A stretch of 64,000 nucleotides of DNA, from contig CP089456.1 of assembly GCA_026636295.1 (NCBI GenBank), positions 248,001-312,000 on the forward strand, in the 5' to 3' direction. This document shows, piece by piece, positions 8,694-19,000 of the stretch. Numbering within the stretch: position 1 is the first letter of the stretch; each line of letters opens with the position of its first letter. The translations under genes were made by a program, and so were the position numbers. The notes beneath the pieces were generated by a model. It was not told the origin of the DNA and searched no databases. It saw only the letters and a list, made by a program, of their open reading frames with translations. This stretch comes from Medakamo hakoo. Lineage: Eukaryota > Chlorophyta > Trebouxiophyceae > Coccomyxaceae.

Positions 8694-10121
8694 ATGCGCC
8701 GCCCACGCCCAATTCCAGTCCTGCTCCTGGCGCTGGTCGCCCAGAGCGTTGCATGGCCTCTGCGCCGGGCGCCAGCCCTGCCGCCCGGCTACCACCGCCT
8801 CCTGGACGGCGGTGCCGCCCCTTCACCCACCGCCCGCCTGGGCACGCTCCTCTTGCAGCCCGCCACGGGCACCGTCCACGCCGGGCCCGCGCCGCCGCTG
8901 GCCGCGGCCTGGGCGGTCACGCAGTCCGCGGTCACGCAGTCCGCGTCCCGCCCGCCAGTCCGCCCGCTCACGCTGCCGTGCGATGGCTGCCCCGCGTCCG
9001 ACACGCGGCGCCTGGTGCCCGACACGCAGGCCTTCCCCTTCTCCGCCGTCGGCGCCCTGGCCGGGTCGGTCGCGCCCGCCAGGGGCGTCACCTGCACCGG
9101 CGTCCTCATCGCCCCACGCCACGTCCTCACCGCCGCGCACTGCGTGTGGGACGCCGCCACCGCCGCGCCCGTGTCCGCCCTCGCCTTCACGCCCGCCCAG
9201 GCCGGGTCAGCCGCGCGATTCAAAGCCCCGCTCGGCGTGGCGGACGTGGCGTGGGCACGCATCCTTGCGTCCTTCCCACGGGCGGGCCCCTACACCCTCG
9301 TCGCCATGGCGTCGGACATTGCGCTGGTCACGCTGACCCGCCCGGCGCACCGTGCGGCCGGCTGGATGGCCGTCCCACCGGCCGAGGGGGGGGCGGGAGG
9401 CGACGCCGCCCTGCCGTGGCCGGGCTGGCCTCTCGTCACGGCTGGCTACCCGGCCGACCAGGGCAGCGGGGGTGGGAGCACGCCGGCCACGTCCGACGGC
9501 CTGGCCCAATGGCAGACCAACTGCACGGGCGGGGCGTTGCCGGCCGAGTGGCAGGCCGGCGTGGACGAGTGCGGTGGCGGGGCGTGCTCCCCGCTGCTGC
9601 GCCACGGCTGCCCATCCGCCACGGGCCAGTCCGGGTCTCCGCTGTGGAGCGCGGACGGCCGCGTGCGCGGCGTCCTGGTGGGCCACCTCGGCGTGGAGGT
9701 GGGCGGCGTCGACCAGCCGACCGCCGCCCTCAACCTTGGCCTGCGGCCCGGCCACCCGGCCGTGCGCGCCGCGCTGGCCGCCTGGTACAGTGAGGACGAA
9801 GGCGGCGGCCTGCTGCCCACCGCACCGTCGGGCCAGCAGGCCCGCCGCAAGCTCGTCCGCATCCTGGTGTTTGTGCTGGACCTGGCCGACCGGCGCGTGG
9901 TCGGCGGCCTGGTCGCGGGCGGCTTGTTCCTTGGTCTAGCCCTGGCCGGGTGCGGCGGTGCTGCCCTCGCCCGCTGCGTGCGCAGGCGGCGGGTGGCCCA
10001 GGGCCTGCGCCCGGCAGGGCCCGTGCGCGGCGCGACGGCCGTCGTGGACAGGGGACGGGCGGGGAAGAGTGGTGGCGGTGGCGGCGGCGCGAGGGTGGAC
10101 GTGTTGGCAGTCGGCGTGTGA
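8694..10121 (+). CDS. Secreted, membrane-anchored trypsin-like serine protease
   Basis: Single-exon 475-aa protein. The start at 8694 places a clean signal peptide first (PIPVLLLALVAQSVAW). The catalytic triad can be read: His149 in LTAAHC, Asp208 in SDIALVTL and Ser313 in GQSGSPLW. The Cys pattern (GVTCTGV before the His, CPSATGQSG before the Ser) fits family S1 of the chymotrypsin clan, closer to the glutamyl-endopeptidase-like algal and bacterial forms than to vertebrate trypsins. Unusually, a hydrophobic segment near residues 403-423 (GGLVAGGLFLGLALAGCGGA) is followed by a basic stretch (RCVRRRR) and a tail of about 45 residues. This predicts a type I membrane protein with the protease outside or in a lumen. 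Substrate unknown. Divergent from the F-box/LRR gene, convergent with eIF3c. Confidence 0.82.
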   Translation: MRRPRPIPVLLLALVAQSVAWPLRRAPALPPGYHRLLDGGAAPSPTARLGTLLLQPATGTVHAGPAPPLAAAWAVTQSAVTQSASRPPVRPLTLPCDGCPASDTRRLVPDTQAFPFSAVGALAGSVAPARGVTCTGVLIAPRHVLTAAHCVWDAATAAPVSALAFTPAQAGSAARFKAPLGVADVAWARILASFPRAGPYTLVAMASDIALVTLTRPAHRAAGWMAVPPAEGGAGGDAALPWPGWPLVTAGYPADQGSGGGSTPATSDGLAQWQTNCTGGALPAEWQAGVDECGGGACSPLLRHGCPSATGQSGSPLWSADGRVRGVLVGHLGVEVGGVDQPTAALNLGLRPGHPAVRAALAAWYSEDEGGGLLPTAPSGQQARRKLVRILVFVLDLADRRVVGGLVAGGLFLGLALAGCGGAALARCVRRRRVAQGLRPAGPVRGATAVVDRGRAGKSGGGGGGARVDVLAVGV

Positions 10122-10234
10122 AGGCAAAACCCACACTCACACAGAACGCGGTTTACACGGCTCCGGCTTCCCCCTGTCCGCGGCGGCCATGTCAGCACGC
10201 GCGGGCGGGAGAGCGGCCGCCGTCCCCACAAAAC

Positions 10235-10273
10235 ACTCACACACACACACAAACACACCCACACACACACACA
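10235..10273. repeat. (CA)n microsatellite
   Basis: Imperfect CA/ACA tract in the convergent gap between the protease and eIF3c stop codons. The wider gap (10122-10368) holds CT-rich sequence and no gene. Confidence 0.8.
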
Positions 10274-10368
10274 GGCACTCTCTGCCGCACAAGAACGCGC
10301 CCCCGCCCACGCTCCCACGCCCCCACTCTCTCTTCTCTCTCCATCCAGAGAACACTCTCTCCCTCTCT

Positions 10369-13300
10369 TCAAGCCCGGCCCGGCAGCGACCCCAGCGCCG
10401 TCAGGTTCTCCAGGCGGGCCTGCTGCTGCCGGCGCTGCGTGTACCGGGTCTCCCGGCCGTCGCCGTACACGCCGCCGCCGAAAGAGCCGCCGACGCGGTC
10501 GCGGCGGTCGCCGCCGCCGCGGCCGCCACCGCCACCGCGCCCGCCGCGGCCGCGGCCACCGCCCAACCCGGCCAGCAGGCCGCCACGGCCACGGTCGCGG
10601 CCGCGGCCGCCACGGCGGCCTTCGCCCTCGTCGTCGCCGTCGTCGCCACCGCCCAGGCGCGGGCCGCCGCGCCCGCGGCCACGGCGGCCGCCGCCCTCCT
10701 CGCCCTCGTCGTCGCGCAGGCCGCCCGTGCGCAGCGTCAGCGCGCGCTCGTTCAAGTCGAGCAGGAAGGCGGCGCGCTGGGCCAGCGCCGCGCCCGCGGC
10801 CTGCAGCCGGGACGGCCGGGCCGCGTGCATGATGATGCACCGGGTGGGCTGGTCCCACGACCCGGTCAGCGTGCCGTCCGCCATCATGCCCGACACGATC
10901 GCGTGCACGTCCGACGCGGGCAGGTCGAAGCGCTGCACGAGCGCGTCGTGCGAGACGGACGCGTACGCGCACCCGCCGTGCGCCAGCAGGTAGGCGCGCA
11001 GGCCCTCCACCTTCAGCCGGGCCGTCACCTTGTCCAGGACGGCTTCCTTGGCGGGCGAGCCCAGCAGGGACCAGCACGCCAGCGACCGGACGTGGCCGTC
11101 GGCGCCCTTCCAGTCGCCGGCGCTCAGGCACCGCGCGGCCGCCATGACGTGGTCGCGCACGGACTCGGGCGGGCCCACGAACGTCTGGCGGTCGTAGTTG
11201 TCCAACAGGCGCCGGAAGGGCTTGGAGATGGGGCGGCGGGCCCGCCCGCCGTCGGCCGGCGCGGCCAGGACCGGCACCTCCAGCAGCATCGCCGCGACCA
11301 GGTGGGCCGCTTCCAGCACTTCCAGGTTGATGTGCATGTGGAAGGGCACCTGGCGCCGCCGCTCCAGCTTCTCCTGTTCGGGCGTGCGGTCGGTGTGGTA
11401 CCGGCCCAGGGCCATGCCCTGGGCCAGCAGCTCCTTGACGCGGCCGGACGCGTACATGTCGCCCAGCGCCGCCTGCGCTTCCGGGATCAAGCCCGCCCGG
11501 AAGGCGGCCAGGCCGAGCTGGGCGAGCGCGCGGTTGTACAACACCTGGGTCGGCACGTCCATGGCCGGCGCCGCTTCCTGCAGGTGGGACGCCAGCAGGC
11601 CGTCGCGCGCCGTGTAAAAGTCGTCGTGCAGCGCCGCAAAGTAGACGGCGCACAGGGCGGCCCGGGCCTTGGCGCGCTCGTCGCCGTGCGCGTACACCGC
11701 CCGCGTGAGGCGCGCCATGAGGTCCGCGCCCGTCGGGTCCATGGCGTAGTCGGCCGGGATGGCCAGGACGACGTCGCCGGCGTCCAGGCCGCCGTCGTCG
11801 CCCGCCTCGGACTCCGCGCCCAGGTCGCCGACGTCGGCGTCGGGCGCGGACGCGGACGCGGGGCGCGCGCCCGCGCCGCCGCCGCCGCCGCCGCTCCCGC
11901 CCTCCGCCTGCTGGGCCGCCACCAGCTTTTGCATGGCGCCGTACACGGCTTCCGACTTGTGGTAAAAGTGCTCGATCTGGCGGGACGCGACGCGGGCGGC
12001 GGCTGCCGCCTGGCCCCGGCCCTCCAGGTAGGCCTGGGCCTTGGCCATCAGGGCCAGCAGGGGCGGCTCGTCCCGCAGGCGGGCCAGGTACGCGTTCGCG
12101 TGCGGGTCGGTCGCCTGCAGCGACTTGTACAGCTCGTCGTCCAGGCGTTCCACGAAGGCGGCCAGGTTGCCGGCGACGGCCAGCGGGGGGTCGCCCGGGC
12201 CCGGGACCGGCTCGTCGACGAGGACGGGGCCGGCCGCCGGCGCGGGCGCGGCGCCGGCCGCCGCCGCCGCCGCCGCGGGCGGCGCCGCGCCCGCGCCGCC
12301 GCTGCCGCCCGCCACCGCGTCCACGCCGCCCAGCTCGTCCGCGTCGACGGCTTCGTCCATGGCGATGTACGGGTGGGCGGCCAGCAGGTCCACCACCTCA
12401 AACAGCGTGGCCACGCACCGGCGCCACAGGGGCGCGGCCATGTGGGAGGCCATGGACGGGTTGACGTCGAAGAGCGCGGAGACGAGGTGGACGAGCGCCT
12501 GCGTGCGTTGGGCGGGGCCCTTGGCCACGGACGCCAGGTACTGCAGCATGTCCACCTGTTCCTGGCGGTCCACGCCCTTCTTGCCGCGCACGGTGACGAC
12601 CTCGCGCAGCTTCTCCGCGACCAGGGTCCACGTGATGTCCTTGGGGTCCATGGCCATGATGCGGTCGCGCCGCTTGTCCGCCCGCGACTTGACCTTCTCG
12701 AAGCCGGCGTCGTCGCCGGAGGCGTCGTCGTCGCCGCCCAGCGACGCGGAGCCGCGGTGCTTGCCGCGCTTGGGGCCGGCGTCGGAGTCGGAGTCGCCGG
12801 CGGGCTCCGGCTCGCTCTCCGACGACGCCGGGTTGGCGCGCCACGCCTCGATGTGCGGCGCCAGGCCCGCGTTGTGCTTGCGCAGGCGCTGGCGCATGGT
12901 GTTGAGGGCGCGCGCGTTGGTGGGGGACATCTTCTTCTTGGCTTCCGCGTTGGCCAGGGTGGACGTCAGGAAGTCCTGTTCAGAGGCGCGCGTGGGGGCG
13001 TGGGTGTGCATGGGTTGGGAGCGTGAGTGAGGCGTGTGTGGGGAGGGTCGTGATGGGCGGGGTGGATGGACGCCGATTGCCGCCGCCTTGCCGCCGACCC
13101 AGGCCTGGGAACCGCGCCCGCCACGCTGCCTCACCGCCCACGCCCGCGCCCTGTCCTCCCACCCCCGCTCCCGCGCCGCACTCACCTCCAGCTCCGCGAG
13201 CTGTTTGATGTACACACGCGGCGGGGCCGACGCGCCCAACGCTCTCTGGGCTTTGTCGGCCTGCTTGTGCAGCTTGTCGAACAGGGTCTGGATGGCGGAC

Positions 13301-14089
13301 CAGTCGTTGATGTTCATCTTGTTCTGTAGGGGCGAGGAAGGAGGAAAGAGGGCGTGTCAGGGCGTGGTGGCGGGGCGGAAGCAAAAAAAAGGCGCCCCTC
13401 ACCGGCAGCGGCAGCGGCGGGCAGGCCGGCCCGCCGCGCCCACACCCTCGCCTTCCCACAGCCGCCGCCCGTCGCTGACGCTCCTCAGCGCCACGCCTTA
13501 CCTGGATCTCATCGCACGCGGACCGCAACTCCTCTAAAGCCTTGTCCTTGGCCGACCGCACGACGCGGCGGCCATCGTCCGAGTCCGAGTCGGACGAGCC
13601 GACCAGGAAACTGCGTGATTGTTGTTTGCCATGGGGGTGGGGGTGTGAGAGGGGTGTGCGAAGGGTGTGGAGGTTCACACAGCTGCCCGCAGCCGCGGAT
13701 TGGAGGCAGGGCGAGGAGTGGGCGAGGGCGGACGGGAAACAGCAGGCGCCCCCGCCGACGGCCCGATCGGCTGGAGAGTGTGTTCGCGCCGCCGCCGACT
13801 CGCGAACGCCGCAAACAAACAAAACGCACCGGTTGGCCCCACCCCGCTCCGAGTCGGAGGACGAGGTTGAGCTGTCGGAATCCGAGGAGGAGGAAGAGTC
13901 GGAGTCGGAGTCCGAGCCGGAGGACGAGGAGGACGCGTCGTCAGAGCTCGAGTCGTCGCTGCTGCTCGAGGAGGTGGAGGAGTCGTCGGACGAGGACGAC
14001 CCAGACGACGTCGAGGAATCGTCCGAGGAGTCGTCGGAGCCGCCGCCCCAGAAGCGGGAGGCGGCGCCGGCCTGCGGGTCGGTCGCCAT
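10369..14089 (-). CDS. EIF3C: Eukaryotic translation initiation factor 3 subunit C
   Basis: Four exons (14089-13830, 13610-13502, 13323-13186, 12975-10369) splice in frame into a 1037-aa protein. After the first Ser/Asp tract comes the diagnostic GRRVVRSAKDKALEEL block, then NINDWSAIQTLFDKLHKQ, SPTNARALNTMRQRLRKHN and ITWTLVAEKLREV, all eIF3c signatures. The C-terminal half has the PCI domain (for example AAHLVAAMLLEVP and the winged-helix segment with DLPASDVHAIVSGMM). eIF3c is a core subunit that binds the 40S ribosome, eIF1 and eIF5 during start-codon selection. Two features stand out: an N-terminal tract of about 80 residues almost purely Ser and Asp (a likely CK2 substrate), and a long C-terminal RGG/Gly-Arg region (about residues 940-1020) suited to RNA binding and Arg methylation. 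Introns are 178-219 bp. Confidence 0.93.
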
Positions 14090-14266
14090 GGCGAGGCCTG
14101 GGTTGTGTTCTTTTGTGTCGCGAGCGCTCGCGGCTTGCGAACTCCTGAATGATGTGCTGCCCCAACGCGCCCCACTCCATTGTCTCAAACAATAAAACAC
14201 ACGCGTCGGTGGGGGGACGCGGCGGGCCGCGCGCGCACACCCGTCAACTCACCGTGGAAAAAAACC
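14090..14266. promoter_or_regulatory. Divergent intergenic region, eIF3c and F-box/WD40
   Basis: The 177-bp gap must carry both promoters. It contains moderately AT-richer patches (around 14155-14200) and a run of A before the plus-strand ATG at 14267. No canonical TATA box is seen. Confidence 0.45.
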
Positions 14267-15883
14267 ATGTCCGGCCGACGCGGCAGCGGCGGCGACCCGC
14301 TGCTCAGCCCGCGCGCGCTGGCGGCCGTCGGCCTGCTCTCGCCGGCGGCGTCGACGTCAGCCGCGACGCCCAGCCCGCCTCCACACCACCACCACCACCA
14401 CCACTGCCAGCCCGCGGGCGCGACGACGACCGTCGATGACTTGCCCGACGGCGCCCTGCACGCCGTGTTGGACCTGCTCTCGCCGAGGGACCTGGTCATC
14501 GCCAGCGCCACCTGCAAGCGGTGGGCGGCCCTCCTGTCTGACGCGGCCTCTGACCGTGCGTGGCGTTCCTTTTTCGCCCGCCGCTGGCGGACGGGCGACG
14601 CGGACCTGGGCGGCCGGCGGTCGGCGGGCGCGCCGCCGTGGAGGAAAGCCTACTCGCAGCGGCTGGCGGAGGCGGCCGCCCTGGCCCCGCCCAGCCGGCC
14701 TGCGGCCGACTCGCTGGCGGGAGGGCACAAGAGCGCCGCGCGCGCGGTCGCCCTCCTGCCAGCCTCCGGCCTGGCCGTGACGGGTGGCGCGGACCGGGTC
14801 GTCCGGACGTGGGACCTGGGCGCTGGCTTGCCCATGGCGGCCTCCCAACCCTTGCCCTGGGCCGTGCGTGCTGTCGCAGCGGACGCGACCGCGCTCGCAG
14901 CTGCGTCGGGGTCAGGCCGCCGGGTCGCGCTGTGGCGGGCCGACGCCACCGCCACCGCGCGGTCTGCCTCCTCTCCCACCTTGCCCTGGGACGTCACGCG
15001 CCGGCCGACCTACTTAGCCGGCCACACGGGCCCCGTCGCCGGCCTGGCCTTGAGCGAGAGTGAGGGAGGCGCTGGCAGCCGGCTCTACTCGGCGTCCTGG
15101 GACTGCTCCGTCCGTGTGTGGGACGTCGGGTCGGCGTCCTGCGTCGCGGCCGCGCCACTGACCGACTGGGTGTGGGCTGCGTTACCGCGCGGCGGACGTG
15201 TCCTGTGCGCGGAAGGCCGCGGCGCGGCTGTCCTGGACGGCGAAACGCTGGCGGTCGTGTCGCGCGTGCCGCCGTTTGCGCTGTCCACCAGCCCGCCGCC
15301 CGCGCCCGGGCCGTGCGCCCGTGTGGAGGGCTCCCGGGACGGGCGCACGCTCTTCATCGCCCACGCCGACGGCGGCATTGCGGTGCACGACCTGCGGGCG
15401 TCGACAACAGCTCCGCAGTCGGTGCTGGTGGCGCCAGGCACGCCCGCCTTCCCGCCCGCGACGGGCTTGGCCTTTGACGACCCGTGGCTCGCGGTCGGCC
15501 TGGGACCGTCCGGCGTCGTCCTCCTGGACGCCCGGCGCCGGGGTGGGTGTCTCACTGACAGCCCGCTGGCCTCGCCGGTGCGCCCACCACACCAGGAATC
15601 GCAGCAACCCACCACCCGCCCTCGCCGCCTGGGCACGGGCGCGGCGGCGGGTGGCGACGTGCTGGGCGTCGACCTCGCGGGCCCTCACCTCGCCGCAGCG
15701 TGCGCGTCGGGCGCGGTCCTGACCTGGCGTTGGGACGCGGACGCGGCTGCGGCCGCGACGGCGGTGGGTCGGCGGCGCCGCCGGCAGCAAGCGATTCCGC
15801 GCGCCTTGCACCGGCCGCCGTCCGCCCTGGTCGCCGACTCGTGGGAGGACGCGCTGATGGAGGCGGGCGCGGCGGCGGCATGA
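14267..15883 (+). CDS. F-box and WD40-repeat protein
   Basis: Intronless 538-aa protein. A Ser/His/Pro-rich N-terminus (including a His run near residue 40) leads to an F-box at about residues 53-105: VDDLPDGALHAVLDLLSPRD, then ATCKRWAALLSD and RAWRSFFARRW. WD40-like units follow, such as VTGGADRVVRTWDLGAG, LAGHTGPVAGLAL with SASWDCSVRVWDVG, and DLAGPHLAAACASGAVLTWRW near the end. Together these make an SCF substrate adaptor whose propeller recognises the target. The repeat count is hard to set, since several blades lack the WD pair. Start 14267 (MSGRRGSG) follows an A-run; an earlier in-frame Met at 14180 lies in the divergent promoter and was not used. Confidence 0.83.
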   Translation: MSGRRGSGGDPLLSPRALAAVGLLSPAASTSAATPSPPPHHHHHHHCQPAGATTTVDDLPDGALHAVLDLLSPRDLVIASATCKRWAALLSDAASDRAWRSFFARRWRTGDADLGGRRSAGAPPWRKAYSQRLAEAAALAPPSRPAADSLAGGHKSAARAVALLPASGLAVTGGADRVVRTWDLGAGLPMAASQPLPWAVRAVAADATALAAASGSGRRVALWRADATATARSASSPTLPWDVTRRPTYLAGHTGPVAGLALSESEGGAGSRLYSASWDCSVRVWDVGSASCVAAAPLTDWVWAALPRGGRVLCAEGRGAAVLDGETLAVVSRVPPFALSTSPPPAPGPCARVEGSRDGRTLFIAHADGGIAVHDLRASTTAPQSVLVAPGTPAFPPATGLAFDDPWLAVGLGPSGVVLLDARRRGGCLTDSPLASPVRPPHQESQQPTTRPRRLGTGAAAGGDVLGVDLAGPHLAAACASGAVLTWRWDADAAAAATAVGRRRRRQQAIPRALHRPPSALVADSWEDALMEAGAAAA

Positions 15884-16005
15884 GACAGGCACGGAGGGAG
15901 AGTTGCGTTTTTTTCTTTCCCTTTTTTGTAGCGTTGCACTAGAGAGAAACAAGTTTCGAAACTTACACACACACGCGCGCGCGCCGCGACAACAACACCG
16001 CGACC

Positions 16006-19000
16006 TCAGCGCCAGCCGTACCGGCCGTAAAAATCCTCGCCGTCGTCGTCCGAGTCGGCCGGGTCGTAGTACGACCCACCGCCATACGCGCCGTACCCTC
16101 CGCTGGCACCGGAGTAGCCCCACCCGCCGGCGCCGCCGCCCGCTGTGCGCCCGGAGAAGCCCGCCCGCCCGCCGCGCGCCCAGCCGGGAGCGTTGGTGTA
16201 GGCGGACGCACGGCCGCCGTACGCGCCGCCGCCGCCTCCGCTCGCGCGCCGCGCGTCGGCGTCCAGGCCCGCGTCCACGACCGCCCGGCCGTGCGCGTCC
16301 GCCAAGGCGGTGCGTGCGGCGCCCACGGCTTTGAAAACGTAGTCGGCCGCCGCCCGGACGCGGGCGCGGGCGGCGTCGCCGGCCAAGGCTTCCACGCCAC
16401 CGCCCGGCAGGCCGTCGGCAAAGCGCGTCCGCCCCGCGGCTTTGTCGGGGTGGAAGGCCAGCGCCGCCCGCTTGTACGCCACTTTCACGGCCGCGTCGTT
16501 GACGGGGCGGGACAGGCCCAGGAGGCGGTAGTGGTCGACGGTGGCCTTGGTGCGGGCGGCGGCGCGGGCGGCGGGCAAGCGGGCAGCCGCGTCGGCCGCG
16601 TCGCGGCCACCACCGGCCGTGCCGGCCGCGGCCGCGGCCGCCTCCAGCTCCTTCACCGCGCACTCCCTCAACCCAGCCGACTCCAGCAGGGCGGCCGCGC
16701 GGGCAGCAGCGCGCGCATACCCGGGCGCCAGGGCGCGCGCGGTCAGGCAGTCGGCCAGGGCGGCGGACAGGGAGCCTTGCGCCTGGCGCGCAGCCGCACG
16801 GTTGGCGTGGAGCACGGCCGCGAACGCGGCCGACGGCAGGACGGCGTCGGCCGCGTTGCCTTCGCCTTCTAGCGCGGACGTGTACGCTTCCTCCGCGGCC
16901 GCGTACCGGCCGTCCTGGATGGCGGCGTTGCCGCGCGTCTTGAGGTCGGCGAGCGCGCGCAGGCGGGTGGCGGTGCGGCGCGCGGTCGCTGGGGAGGGAG
17001 GGTCGAGGCCCGGCAGGGATGGCGGACCGCCGTCAGCCGTCGCCAAGCCTTCTAAATGCTGCGCCGCGGCAGCCAGGTCGCCCGCGGCAAAGGCGGCCTG
17101 GGCGTGGACCCACGCGCGCACGGCGGCCGACGCAGCAGGCGCGTCGCCGCCGCCCTCCCCGCCGGCACACAACGCGTCCACGGCCGCCGCCGCGTCGGGG
17201 CCGCGGCCGAGGGCCAGCAGCAGGCGGACGCGCGCAGCCGCTGCGGGCACGCAGTGCGGCGCGGCGGCCGGGCCCAGCGCAGCCTCCAGGCGAGCCAGGG
17301 CCGCTTCGGCCGATGGCGGGCTGGACGCGCCGCCCGCCGCGTCCAGCGCGCCGACGACCGCCGCCCTCACCGCCGCCAGCTCGGCGCGCTTGGCCGCCAC
17401 GTCCGCGGCGGTCGTCCCCGTGTCCGCGCCCACACCCGCCCGGGCCAGGGCCGCGGCCGCCGCGTCCAACGACGCCGACGCCGCGTCCCACTCGCCCAGG
17501 CGCAGGTGCGCGGTCGCGGCGCGGGTGGCGGCCCGGGCATAGGACGGCTCCGCCCGCAGGGCGGCCTCGCACGCGGCTATGGCAGCCCGCGGGCGGCCCA
17601 GCTGCAGGTGCACAGCCGCCAGGTTGGACAGCAGCTTGCCCAGGGCGGCGGCGGCTCCATCACCACCTCCGCCTTCCCGCTGGAGGAGGGCGACCGCGCG
17701 CGCGTAGTGCTCGCCCGCCCGGGCGTACGCGCCGCGGGCGTAGGCCGCATTGCCCCGCCGGCGCAGGAGCTCGACCGCGTCCGCACCCGTGGCCACGCCG
17801 GAGGCGGTGGCGGTGGTGCCGTCGCCAGGCGGCGGGCTGCCGTCGTCGGCGTCGTCGAGGCCGTCGCCCTCACCCATCTCGACCTCAGCCGGAGGTTGAG
17901 GTGGGGGCTGGGCCGCCGACGGCGCGCGGGCCAGCCAGGGCGACGTGGCCGGGGCGGGCGCAGGAGCCGGCGCGGCCGCAGGTGGCCAAGCGGCAGGAGG
18001 AGGCACCGTCGTCCGGCTCGCTGACCCGGCCCGGCGGGCGGCCGTGCCGCCGCCGGGCTTGGCGGCCGACGCCCGGCGCGCGCGCGCGCCGGGCGTCGCG
18101 CCGGCTGCGCCGCCGCCAAACGCAAACGGCTGTTGCGGTGGAGGTGCGGGACTGGGTGCCGCATCAGGCGGTTGCGTCGTGTTCAGCGTGGCGGTGTACC
18201 GCTGCCACGCGGACGAGCCGGCGTCTCCTCCAGCGGCCGGTGGTGGTGGTGGTGGTGGTGGCGCAGCGGCGGCGGCTGCAGCAGCAGCGGCAGCAGCAGA
18301 AGCAGCAGCAGCAGCAGCCGGCGCGGCCCCGTTCCCACCACCACCACCTCCACCACCACCACCCCAGATCCCTGCCCCTACGGGCGCGGCACCGGCCGGG
18401 CGGGCCGCGGGCGCGCGCGCCCGGACGGGAACCCGACGTGCCATGCGCGGCTGCTGCGCGGGCTGGGCGGTCGCGGTCGCGGCCGGGCGGGGTGGTGCGA
18501 ACGGCGCGGACGGCGGCGGGTGGGACGAGGTCGGGGCGGACGGTGCGGCCGCGCCCGGCGCCCGCCCTCGCCGCGGCGTCCCACCCGCTTTCGTGGGCGA
18601 CGTGAAGACAAAGGGCGGGGGCGGGGGCGGTGGTGCGGGCTTGGCCGCTGGCGGGGCAGCCGCAGCAGCGGGCCCGCCGCCCGCCGCACCAAACAGCCCG
18701 GTCGACGGCTTCGGCGCGGCAGGCTCGTCCGCCGGGCGGTTGACCGGGTCGGCCGCCGGCTGGAGCGGCTGCTGGGGTGGAGGTGGAGGCGGCGGCGGTG
18801 GACGCACCTCGCCTTTCAGCCCCACTCCACCCTCTCCGTCTCCGTCGCCCATCCGCAGCTTGGCTTTGAACTCGCGCGCCACGCTCATGGGCGCCACGCC
18901 GCCACCGAACGGTGTGGTGGCGGTCGCGGTGGCGGCCGCGTCGGCCACGCCCGCGAAGCCGGCTGAACGAGCGGCCGCGGCCGCGCGCAGCGAAGCTGCC

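Noticed and set aside
9958-13026. 1022-residue plus-strand open frame antisense to eIF3c
   Set aside because: No recognisable domain. The minus strand encodes unmistakable eIF3c.
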